From a bacterium (GTDB lineage Bacteria > Cyanobacteriota > Vampirovibrionia > Gastranaerophilales > Gastranaerophilaceae), in the NCBI GenBank assembly GCA_017471365.1, contig JAFUUC010000100.1, forward strand, positions 1 through 38,349: a DNA stretch of 38,349 nt. The letters run 5' to 3'. The notes beneath the pieces are model-generated. The model worked only from the letters and a program-made list of their open reading frames with translations. It searched no databases and was not told the origin of the DNA. The position numbers and the translations under genes are program-made. The stretch's first letter is position 1. Every line of letters begins with the position of its first letter. This document shows positions 6,572-15,604 of this stretch, piece after piece.

Positions 6572-9500
6572 TTATTTTGATGCTATTGAAGATTGTTTGA
6601 TAACTTTCTTTTGTCCCATAGCAGCCATTTTTTGTTGAGGTGTCATTTCTTTAAGCACAGCTTTCTTGGCACCAGAATCAGCACTGGAAGAAGAATTACC
6701 TTCCTTACCAATTGTCCACCTGAAGCCGGCTTGTAAACCTACACCATTTCTTCCTCCATTAGTAAAGTAAGTCTGGAAGAAACCTGTAAATCTTTCACCC
6801 CAGGTTTTTCTAATACCAATACCATATTTAACAAATGGTTTTACAGACAATTCAGGTAACGCTATATCATTTGCATGAACATCTGATTTGTCCATAATAT
6901 TCCAAACCATCGATACACCAATATATGGTTGCCATCCGTTTTTCAAATTACCAATAAATTTCACACCAGGTTCAATTTGAATTGCGTGCAATGGATCAGA
7001 ATTCATTCTTACACCTGCTGCATTAGTATAATCAAATGTATTAACAAATGAATATGACATCATGTAGCTTGGTTGAATAATAAATTTGCCATGTGCAAGT
7101 TCCCAATTATATCCTGACTTAGAAGCAATACCTGCCATCAACATTGCGAAATTATCATTTCCATAGTAAGTACTTGCTTCACCTGCATTAGCACCGGCGT
7201 TAATAGTCAAGCCAGTAAAGAAGTTTCCTTTATAAGCCATACCAACAGCACCAAGAGTACCACCATTTTGGTAAATACTTATTCCATTATATGCCTGGTG
7301 AGATCCATTGTAACCAACGTATGCTCCCCACATACCATCCCAACCGTGACCTAAATCTTTCAATTCAGATTCACCACCAAAGAATGAACCATAAGCAACA
7401 TTTGAAACTTTAGGACCATTTTTCAAGTTTACTTTTTCAAACGTAGCATAAGGTCTGAACCATCCGGCGGATTTTTCGTACATTGTCTGGTTAGGATCAT
7501 AAGTAACAAAATCAGTAGTAGTTGCAGCAGCGTATTTATTTCTCAATTTTAAAGCTTGACGTTGGCTCTTAGTCATCAACATGTACATATCCATGTTTCT
7601 GAACGCTTCGTCGTAACTATTCAATTGATTCAAATATCCACCGAGTTGTGCAGCTACAGGGCTTGCAAGAATTGAAGGATTGAAACTTCTCCAATCATTT
7701 CTTCCGCTTGACGGATGAATATTCATCATTCCATCTGCCCCAAGAGTTGCCTCCATAATTCTGATAGGAGTCATTGCCTGGAATTTTCTGTTTTGTAATT
7801 CATCAGATACAACCAAACCTCTTAAATTTGTAATGTCTTTTAAGTTGATATTTGTATTATTTCTAACAATTTTATCAAGATTTGCAAGATTTACATCGGT
7901 TAGAACCTCGCTGCCTGCTTCAGATGCATTGGCAAACCTATCTGATGTCTGTGAGAATACATCAACGTCAGTTTTAACTTGAGAACCATCCGCAAAGTTA
8001 ATATTGCTGTTATATGTTGTACCAGAACCATCCATTGTATTTAATGTAGCCCCGTTTGCAACATTCAGAGTCGAATTAGTCATATTATTTTCATTTAATA
8101 AATTTAACTGACCGGAAGCAAGAGTTATATTTGCATTATTTACAGCCGCATCGATAGTGAATATTGTTTCATTTGCGGTAGAGGCTGTCCTTGGAGTTCC
8201 TGACTTACCATTCAAATCAAGAGAACCGTCTCCGTTGTTAACCCCGTTAACCGAGTTATTGACAGAGTATTTATCAGCCGTAGTATTTACATTAACAATA
8301 CCGTCCTCAATATTAATATCGGCATTGCCAAGTTTAGTACTTGAACTTGTATCACTACCTGAATTCAAGTTAACAATACCACTTTCAGCATTAACTTCAG
8401 GTGTTGTTACTAAAGTACTGATATTAGTTGTACCGTTACCTGTATTGTTGATACTGTCAATTGCTGTAATATTGCCACCATTAAGATTTGTTGTACCATT
8501 GGCAACAGTGTCAATTGTATCCGCAACTACAGTTCCGCCTGTAATATTTGTAGTAGCATCACTAGTAGTATATATGTCATAATCTACATTTACTGTTCCA
8601 CCACTAATAGTTGTTACACCATCATCCCAGGTGCTGATTGACTCAGCAGTAACTGTTCCATCTGTAATATTAAGTACACCGTCACTATCAATATACGTTG
8701 GATTAGCCGAAGTACCTAAAGTTCCTCCATTTTGGTTTAATATACCATTTGTCGTTACATAAATGTAATCAGTATCTATGTTACCCGTATTAGTAAACGA
8801 GCCATCCGCCGTAATTGGCGACGGGTAATATCCTGAAGTATCTGCACCGCTTGAACCGACAAAAATTGTATCTTGAGTGATATCTTTATCACTTGTTACA
8901 TCACCGGCAATACTTGTAACACCGTTGCTGCCTGTAATATTGGAAGCAAGAGCACCGCCGTTAAGATTTAATATACCGTTATTAGCAATTCCGTTTGCAC
9001 CGTTTGCAATCAAGTTATTAGCAGCTGATGAAACAGTCCCTGTACTTGCAATATTTATATCACCGCCTGTCGTAATCGTACTTGGATTAGTTAAGTTGTC
9101 AAGAGTTGCAGTAATTGTATCATTACCAACGTTAACAGTTGCCTGATTAATAGTTTTACCATTTGTAGATATATTACCCAAAACATTTGTTGTACCGTTG
9201 GTATTGCTGATATTAGAAGCAAGTTTACCCGTTTCAACCGCAGGTACTGCCGTATCATCAATATCTCCCGTCAAGTTCAATGTACCTGCGTTATCAATAC
9301 CTGCACTCGCAACTAAATCAGAAGCATTTGAAGTAATTGAACTGTTTGCAGTAGTTCTAATATTAGTTGCATTAACTACTGCATTGTTAATCAAGCTTCC
9401 TGTAGTTTCAGTTGCCGGGTCTGTTGAAGTATCAAGCGTTCCAACATTAACATTATTTTGAGTAATATTTTTATCAGTTGAAACATTACCTGTAATATTC

Positions 9501-12500
9501 GTTGTACCTGTTGCATTTTTAACAACAGAAGCCAAAGCTGTCGGAGTATCAGTACCTGAGGAACCTGAAAGGTTTAATATTCCAGCATTGTCAATACCCT
9601 CGTTAGCCGCAACCTTGTCTGCTTTTGTTGTCAAGCTTGCCGTACCAGAAACCGTTACAGATTTTTGTGCAATTGTTTTATCATTAGTATTTGTAACCGC
9701 ACCGAGAATATTTGTTACACCAGTTTTAGTATCTTGAGTATCATTAATATTTGAAGCGAGGTTACCTGCTGATAAATTCAAAATACCTTGGTTATCCGTT
9801 CCGGATGTTGTAACAAGTTTGTCAGCTGCAATATTCAGTGTTGCAGGAGATTCAACTGTTACAGATTTTTGAATTAAACTTCCTATCGTAGAAGTACCGC
9901 TGCTTATTGTTGTTTGACCTTTTGAAGCATCTGATGTGCTATCTTTGATAGTGTTAATAGAGTTTGTACCTGTTAAGAATACACCGTGGTTAACAGGGTT
10001 GCTCGGATCAGTTACATCAATTTCACCATCATTAATAATGTCAGTTGTATTGTCTGTCATTATAGCATTAGTCAAATTAACTGTTCCACCAGCAGTGTTA
10101 TCTATTGCAGTTTTAAAACCTGATATTGACCCATCAGTAATACCTAAAGAACCTGTTACAGGTACCTGAATACCGTCATTTGCACTATTTACCGAAGATA
10201 TGGTCTTATTATTGCCGGTTATAGACAATGAAGAACCTCCCATTTGCAACGGTCCGTTAATAGATTCATTATCAGACATTTCATAAACTTTTTGACCTAT
10301 TGTTGAAGTTATTGCATTTGTCAAATCCGTATGAGTACCTGTTAAATAACCTCTTGAACTGTCATAAGTTAACAATAGATTACCTGCACCTTCAGTTAAT
10401 CCGTGTTCGTGAGCAATAGTAGCTGTGGTCAAATCAATGTGTTCTTTTGCACTATCATCAGCTATCTGAAATTCAAATGTTGTCTGAGACGGATCAGATG
10501 TAATATTAAATTTATTAATTTGGATTTTATTAGAACCAGCTTCAGTTCCCATACTTAAAACATCAGCCTTTGCATCAGCTAAATCCGCATCTATCGCAAC
10601 TTTCAATGCACTATTAGAAGTATCAATATTACCGAGCTTAACCGTACTTGTTTTGCTATCACCTGAAACATCCAATACACCACCACCTGCTAAAATCTTA
10701 GTTGTAGATGATAAATCTATTGTATCAGTATCAGATGTATCATCGTGAACATTTTTAGCAGTTACATCAAATGTACCGGCTGTAAGCTTGATTACGTTAT
10801 CAGTAATAGAACCGCCACTTGCAAGAGTAACTTTTTCGTCACCTGATGTTGCGTTGATGTCAACAATACCGTTAGTGCTTGATTCAAGGCCTGTAACACC
10901 TTTTGACAATGTACCGCCGGTAAGCTCTAAAGTGCCTTTGTTAGCTATTGTAGCATTATCACCTGTAGCAACATTACTTGCATCTGTAGAAAGCGTTCCG
11001 CTTGAAATCTTAATATAGTTTTCAATTTGAGCAGCGTTAGTAACTGTAGCGGTTGAATTGATTACAGTTGTACCGTTACCTGAAACATTTGCTATAACGT
11101 TTCCGCCGGTTAATTCCAAAGTTCCTGACGCATTTGAAACAGTATTTGTAATACCTGATGTTGCACTTGTTACAGAAGTTGTATTTGCTCCGGCAGTTGT
11201 TAATTTTGCATCAGTACCATCGAGAGTAATTGCTTTGGAAATCAATCCAGTATTTTCATACTCACCTTTTATGTTCATTGCACCATCACCATTGATAGTT
11301 CCGGCGTTCGAACCGTTTGTAACCTTCAAAGCATCTGTTGTTTGAAGACTTGCACCACTATTTACAGTTAAGCCTGTTGCTTTAACTTCTTTAGCTGTTA
11401 CATTACCTGCTCCAATTTTAATATTACCAGTTGTAACACCTTCTTGCGTAGAAGAAGTTATATAAACATTGCTGAGTTCAACATCGCCTGTGTAAACTGG
11501 ATCATTGTTTGAATCAACTTCAGTATTGATATTAATATTATAATATTCACCATCAATATCTTCACCAAAAGAGATTTTGTTTGTATTATCTGTTGCATTC
11601 AAAGCTAAAGTGATTTGATTAGCCGAATTACCTTGCATCAAGATATCACCACCGACATCAGCAGTATTTCCGCTGAATGTAACGGCTGAATTTATAGCGT
11701 TGATTGTAACATCACCTGATGAATAAATCGCACCGCCAAGCTTTTCATCGCCTGCTTTGTTGTTATAGAATGATGAGTCAGTAATTACAAGCTTACCTGC
11801 GTTGTAAATAGCACCACCGTTTCCGGTTGCAGTGTTACCTTTTGTAGCATCACTAGAATCACCAAAAGTGGAATTTGTTATAGTTACGTTACTGTCATCA
11901 TCCGCAAAAATAGCACCGCCACCTTTTGTAGCACTTGATGTTCCGGTTACTTCGTTAGAAGTAAATGTCGCACCCGTAACGTTCAAAACAGCATCTGAGT
12001 ATATTGCACCACCAGCGTTTACAGCTTTGTTCTCAGTAAATGTAGTGCCGTTATTTATTATAATACTATTAGCTTTTGAGTATTTACCAGTTGTACTATT
12101 ATAACCAACAACAGACGGTTGACCAATTGCACCTCCAACTCCATCAGAGGTGTTACTTGAGAATGTTGCACCATTTATTGCAAGAGTTGTAATATTGTTA
12201 GTAGCATTTTCTTCAGTATTTTTATTTTGAGTCAACCAAGAATCATATATCGCACCACCACTGGCATTCTCTCCAACCGCTTTGTTACCGTTAAATACGG
12301 TATCACCTATAACTCTTGCAATAGTACCACTACCCAAAGCTAAAGCACCACCTTTATTAGCTTGGTTATTCGTGAATGTTACACCGCTATTTAGATTAGA
12401 TAAGGTAGTGGTGTTTGTGTATATTGCACCACCCATATCAGAAGCTTTGTTATTCTTAAATTCAACACCCGTACCAAAGATAGGATCATGTGAAGTGTTA

Positions 12501-15202
12501 CTATATAAGTATATCGCACCACCTCTATAATTTGCATTTACAGTATCGCCGGAATAACCTGCGGTGTTTCCGTCAAATACAACATTATCACCTATATTCA
12601 ACTGTGCATTTTGCCTTGCATAAATAGCACCACCACCTGTCGTTGTTGATGTCGTAGCTGACAGACCTGCTTTATTTGCGGTAAATGTTGTACCGTTTTC
12701 AATATTTACTACGCCCGAATTAGCATATATTGCACCACCGCTTGTATTAGCAGAGTTACTTATAAATGAGGCATTATCAATAGTAGTAACAGAAGTAAGA
12801 CCATTGCTGTAAATAGCACCTCCGTTTTGTGCGGAGTTCCCTAAAGATACAGGGTTTGCAGGGTCAGAATTGTCAACACCACCAAAAACACCGCCATTAA
12901 TTATTGCTGTGCCAGCGTTGTATAATACACCACCACTTGTGGCTTGGTTACCGGTTACGGTAACGTTATTCAAAGTTACTACACCTGCAGGATCAGAACC
13001 TGAAGCAGCTTCGTTATAAATAGCTCCGCCATTTTCACCTGTTCTGTCAATATTTTGGAATGTATCGCCGTTTACGGTGAAAGTTGCACCTTTGTAGTTC
13101 ATTACCCCTGCTTCATAAACAGACGGGTCAGAAACCAATGTACCTCTGTTGACAATTGTTGAATTGATAATTGAATCTTTAATATTCAACGTTGCACCTG
13201 CCGCATTTAAGACTGCAACAGTATTATTTGCACCCATTGTTGAGTTATTGAGGTTCAATGTACCATGGTTTTCAATTGCACCGTTTGAATCTACATTGAA
13301 ACCATCCATAATTACATTATTCATGGTTAATACTGCGGCATCACCCGCACCTTCTGATGATTCACCTGCAACAATCATACCCTTTGCACCAGATACAGCA
13401 GTAATGGTTTTATCATTACCTTCTATAGTAAACTCAGTGTTTCTGCCAATTGTTCTATTTTCATCACTTGCACTTGCAGAACCATAATTTTCACCTGTAT
13501 CAAGTACATAATCTACGGTCTGAACTCCGTTTGTTGTATTGTCTACCGCTTTTGTAAGGTCTGCGGTGTCACCTTTTACCATATTAATTATATGTTTGTC
13601 TGTACTGTCCTGAGCAAGAGTGTATTCATACCCGTTTTTATAACCACTGTATGCAGCAGTTAATTCTGTTGCATTTAAATCCGCTGTAGCTTTACCTTCA
13701 GCAAATAAATTAAATTGAGAATCCTCAGAGATTGAGATTGATTTATCAACATAAACTCTGTTAACTCCTAAAACTGCATCATCAATCGCATTTATAGTAG
13801 CTGCATTGATAGAATCGCCCCAGTCAAATGAAATCTTTGCACCATTTGTAACATTGATAGTTGCAGCACCAATTGAACTTGTACCCAAAACTTCTTCACC
13901 AAGCATGTTGGTCAATGAACCGGCACCAAGATTGATTGTACCGCCACCGTTAATACCACCATCTAAATTTGTTGTACCATTGAGATTTAAAGTACCAGCA
14001 TTATAAATATCGTTTTTGCTATAAGAACCCTCAGATCCTACTTTGTTGCCACTGAAAGTATTCGTACCACTAAGGGTTACACTCCTGCCAGCTTCATTAT
14101 AAATTGCACCACCCGAACTTCCTGCTATATTTTCTTTAAAAGTAGCATCTTTAATTGTTAATATACCAGGTTTAGATGAAGTACCGGAATTACGGATGGC
14201 ACCACCGGTATTACTTGCAATATTACCCTCGAATGTTGTACCGTCAATATCAACTGTACCTGCATTGTTAAAAATAGCACCACCATCGGACGAAATATTA
14301 GAAGAAATTTCACCGCCAATTATCGAAGTTGTTTTACCGCTTGCATTATTATAGATAGCACCACCTTTACCAGCTGTAATTGTACCATCAGGAACCACAT
14401 GCAGATCAACTGGACGATAATTTGGAGCGTCTCTCTTAATAGCATTATTGCCACTTATTGTTACTTCTTTAATAGTAAAATCAGCACCATTATTGTATAT
14501 TGCACCACCTTCACCATCTGTTGCAATATTGTCAATAATAGTAGCACCTTCAATGCCTACACTTCCAGCAGTAGCAAATATTGCACCACCATTTTTTGCA
14601 GCGTTTTCAGCCAAAGAGCCGCCATTAATGTTCAAAGTGCCGGTACTATTAAAAATAGCACCACCCCTAGTTGTTTTGACTGTAAAATTATCTCCGTCAA
14701 CAATTTTACCATTACCCGTAAAAGTATTATTAGTTAATGTTAATTTACCCGTACTTGATGCATTGTAAATAGCTGCACCTGAACCACCAGGATTTGAATT
14801 ATTTTTAGCACTATAGTTACCGGAAAAAATTGAATTTGATATAGAAGAATCTGCGGAGCTACTATTGTGAATTGCTCCACCATAATTTGAACCGCTTATT
14901 GAGTTAGCAATAAATTTAGAATTGTCAATCGCAAATGATCCATTAATGTTTGATATTGCACCACCATTTTTTGCCAAATTATTTTGAAAAACTACATTGT
15001 TTATTACAGCAGAAACCCCTGAATTAACCAACAAAGCACCACCGTTAGCTGAAATACTACCATCACTAAAGGTTTTGTTCTCTATCGGAGAAGCCACATC
15101 CGTGCCAACAATTCCACCTCCGGTTGCCCTGTCCGCATACGCTGCTGAACCTACCAACGTTGAAGCTAGTAACGTTGCTAATAATAACTTTTTCTTGTCC
15201 AT
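6572..15202 (-). CDS. Giant Pmp-like autotransporter adhesin (2876 residues)
   Basis: A surface protein in three parts. Residues 1-23 are a signal peptide ending AYA. The passenger is rich in Asn, Thr, Gly, Ser and Asp, and I see no cysteine. It carries 25 chlamydial Pmp-type repeats (GGAI or close variants, often followed by FxxN) in two blocks, about residues 20-370 and 725-1160, predicted to form a beta-helix. A second repeat type, with phrases such as GTTNITGN and DNAGILNL, fills about 1770-2140, and Thr/Asn-rich repeats run to about 2330. Residues about 2577-2832 are an outer-membrane beta-barrel of alternating aromatic strands ending GLQAGFRWTIG. A basic tail of about 44 residues follows, which is unusual because autotransporters normally end at the last strand. 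AGGAG precedes the ATG, and TTGACT/GATAAT forms the promoter. It probably serves host or microbial adhesion; the ligand is unknown. Confidence 0.88.
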   Translation of the reverse strand: MDKKKLLLATLLASTLVGSAAYADRATGGGIVGTDVASPIENKTFSDGSISANGGALLVNSGVSAVINNVVFQNNLAKNGGAISNINGSFAIDNSKFIANSISGSNYGGAIHNSSSADSSISNSIFSGNYSAKNNSNPGGSGAAIYNASSTGKLTLTNNTFTGNGKIVDGDNFTVKTTRGGAIFNSTGTLNINGGSLAENAAKNGGAIFATAGSVGIEGATIIDNIATDGEGGAIYNNGADFTIKEVTISGNNAIKRDAPNYRPVDLHVVPDGTITAGKGGAIYNNASGKTTSIIGGEISSNISSDGGAIFNNAGTVDIDGTTFEGNIASNTGGAIRNSGTSSKPGILTIKDATFKENIAGSSGGAIYNEAGRSVTLSGTNTFSGNKVGSEGSYSKNDIYNAGTLNLNGTTNLDGGINGGGTINLGAGSLTNMLGEEVLGTSSIGAATINVTNGAKISFDWGDSINAATINAIDDAVLGVNRVYVDKSISISEDSQFNLFAEGKATADLNATELTAAYSGYKNGYEYTLAQDSTDKHIINMVKGDTADLTKAVDNTTNGVQTVDYVLDTGENYGSASASDENRTIGRNTEFTIEGNDKTITAVSGAKGMIVAGESSEGAGDAAVLTMNNVIMDGFNVDSNGAIENHGTLNLNNSTMGANNTVAVLNAAGATLNIKDSIINSTIVNRGTLVSDPSVYEAGVMNYKGATFTVNGDTFQNIDRTGENGGAIYNEAASGSDPAGVVTLNNVTVTGNQATSGGVLYNAGTAIINGGVFGGVDNSDPANPVSLGNSAQNGGAIYSNGLTSVTTIDNASFISNSANTSGGAIYANSGVVNIENGTTFTANKAGLSATTSTTTGGGAIYARQNAQLNIGDNVVFDGNTAGYSGDTVNANYRGGAIYLYSNTSHDPIFGTGVEFKNNKASDMGGAIYTNTTTLSNLNSGVTFTNNQANKGGALALGSGTIARVIGDTVFNGNKAVGENASGGAIYDSWLTQNKNTEENATNNITTLAINGATFSSNTSDGVGGAIGQPSVVGYNSTTGKYSKANSIIINNGTTFTENKAVNAGGAIYSDAVLNVTGATFTSNEVTGTSSATKGGGAIFADDDSNVTITNSTFGDSSDATKGNTATGNGGAIYNAGKLVITDSSFYNNKAGDEKLGGAIYSSGDVTINAINSAVTFSGNTADVGGDILMQGNSANQITLALNATDNTNKISFGEDIDGEYYNININTEVDSNNDPVYTGDVELSNVYITSSTQEGVTTGNIKIGAGNVTAKEVKATGLTVNSGASLQTTDALKVTNGSNAGTINGDGAMNIKGEYENTGLISKAITLDGTDAKLTTAGANTTSVTSATSGITNTVSNASGTLELTGGNVIANVSGNGTTVINSTATVTNAAQIENYIKISSGTLSTDASNVATGDNATIANKGTLELTGGTLSKGVTGLESSTNGIVDINATSGDEKVTLASGGSITDNVIKLTAGTFDVTAKNVHDDTSDTDTIDLSSTTKILAGGGVLDVSGDSKTSTVKLGNIDTSNSALKVAIDADLADAKADVLSMGTEAGSNKIQINKFNITSDPSQTTFEFQIADDSAKEHIDLTTATIAHEHGLTEGAGNLLLTYDSSRGYLTGTHTDLTNAITSTIGQKVYEMSDNESINGPLQMGGSSLSITGNNKTISSVNSANDGIQVPVTGSLGITDGSISGFKTAIDNTAGGTVNLTNAIMTDNTTDIINDGEIDVTDPSNPVNHGVFLTGTNSINTIKDSTSDASKGQTTISSGTSTIGSLIQKSVTVESPATLNIAADKLVTTSGTDNQGILNLSAGNLASNINDTQDTKTGVTNILGAVTNTNDKTIAQKSVTVSGTASLTTKADKVAANEGIDNAGILNLSGSSGTDTPTALASVVKNATGTTNITGNVSTDKNITQNNVNVGTLDTSTDPATETTGSLINNAVVNATNIRTTANSSITSNASDLVASAGIDNAGTLNLTGDIDDTAVPAVETGKLASNISNTNGTTNVLGNISTNGKTINQATVNVGNDTITATLDNLTNPSTITTGGDINIASTGTVSSAANNLIANGANGIANNGILNLNGGALASNITGSNGVTSIAGDVTSDKDITQDTIFVGSSGADTSGYYPSPITADGSFTNTGNIDTDYIYVTTNGILNQNGGTLGTSANPTYIDSDGVLNITDGTVTAESISTWDDGVTTISGGTVNVDYDIYTTSDATTNITGGTVVADTIDTVANGTTNLNGGNITAIDSINNTGNGTTNISTLVTTPEVNAESGIVNLNSGSDTSSSTKLGNADINIEDGIVNVNTTADKYSVNNSVNGVNNGDGSLDLNGKSGTPRTASTANETIFTIDAAVNNANITLASGQLNLLNENNMTNSTLNVANGATLNTMDGSGTTYNSNINFADGSQVKTDVDVFSQTSDRFANASEAGSEVLTDVNLANLDKIVRNNTNINLKDITNLRGLVVSDELQNRKFQAMTPIRIMEATLGADGMMNIHPSSGRNDWRSFNPSILASPVAAQLGGYLNQLNSYDEAFRNMDMYMLMTKSQRQALKLRNKYAAATTTDFVTYDPNQTMYEKSAGWFRPYATFEKVNLKNGPKVSNVAYGSFFGGESELKDLGHGWDGMWGAYVGYNGSHQAYNGISIYQNGGTLGAVGMAYKGNFFTGLTINAGANAGEASTYYGNDNFAMLMAGIASKSGYNWELAHGKFIIQPSYMMSYSFVNTFDYTNAAGVRMNSDPLHAIQIEPGVKFIGNLKNGWQPYIGVSMVWNIMDKSDVHANDIALPELSVKPFVKYGIGIRKTWGERFTGFFQTYFTNGGRNGVGLQAGFRWTIGKEGNSSSSADSGAKKAVLKEMTPQQKMAAMGQKKVIKQSSIASK

Positions 15203-15261
15203 TTCATACTCCTATATTTTCAATAAATTATAAATCTAAACTTAATCTATTCTATGAAATT

Positions 15262-15290
15262 ATTATCTTTTGTATAGAGTTTTTAGTCAA
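15262..15290 (-). promoter_or_regulatory. Promoter of the autotransporter gene
   Basis: On the minus strand TTGACT (15285-15290) is 17 bp from GATAAT (15262-15267). The 5' UTR would be about 53 nt, ending in AGGAG before the ATG at 15202. The rest of the divergent spacer to 15430 is very AT-rich with no clear second promoter. Confidence 0.6.
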
Positions 15291-15430
15291 TAAATTAAAA
15301 AAAATATTAACAAATATTCATATAATCGGACGAGAAAAAAACGCACAAATTCTTTAAAAGGTTGATTTAATTTTTATCAAAATTTGAAACAATATTTTAT
15401 GTCACAATCACTGTTATAGGAACGGATAAA

Positions 15431-15601
15431 ATGAATCTCAACGAACAATGTTTACTCAGATATCTCAAATACCCGGATGAATTGTCTTATTCCACAGAAA
15501 TTTTAAAAATTAATAATAAAATACTTGAACACAAATTTATTACTAAAAATATCCTTGCCAATATTTCAGTGACCGACTATACTGAAATGGCGGGGGTTTA
15601 A
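15431..15601 (+). CDS. Small hypothetical protein (56 residues) heading the diguanylate cyclase operon
   Basis: An ATG at 15431, preceded by AGGAACGG, opens a 56-codon frame starting MNLNEQCLLRYLKYPDELSY and ending TDYTEMAGV. The stop lies 3 bp before the TTG start of the cyclase gene, so the two would be translationally coupled, and the run of G near the stop would serve as the ribosome site for the next gene. It looks soluble, with no signal or membrane segment. I do not recognise the family. The good ribosome site and tight spacing argue that it is real. The alternative is a leader ORF controlling the cyclase. Confidence 0.5.
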   Translation: MNLNEQCLLRYLKYPDELSYSTEILKINNKILEHKFITKNILANISVTDYTEMAGV

Positions 15602-15604
15602 GTC

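Noticed and set aside
8157-14768. Many plus-strand open frames of 66-141 codons
   Set aside because: All are antisense to the autotransporter. Its Asn/Thr/Gly codon bias removes stops on the other strand, and none has a consistent ribosome site or recognisable product.
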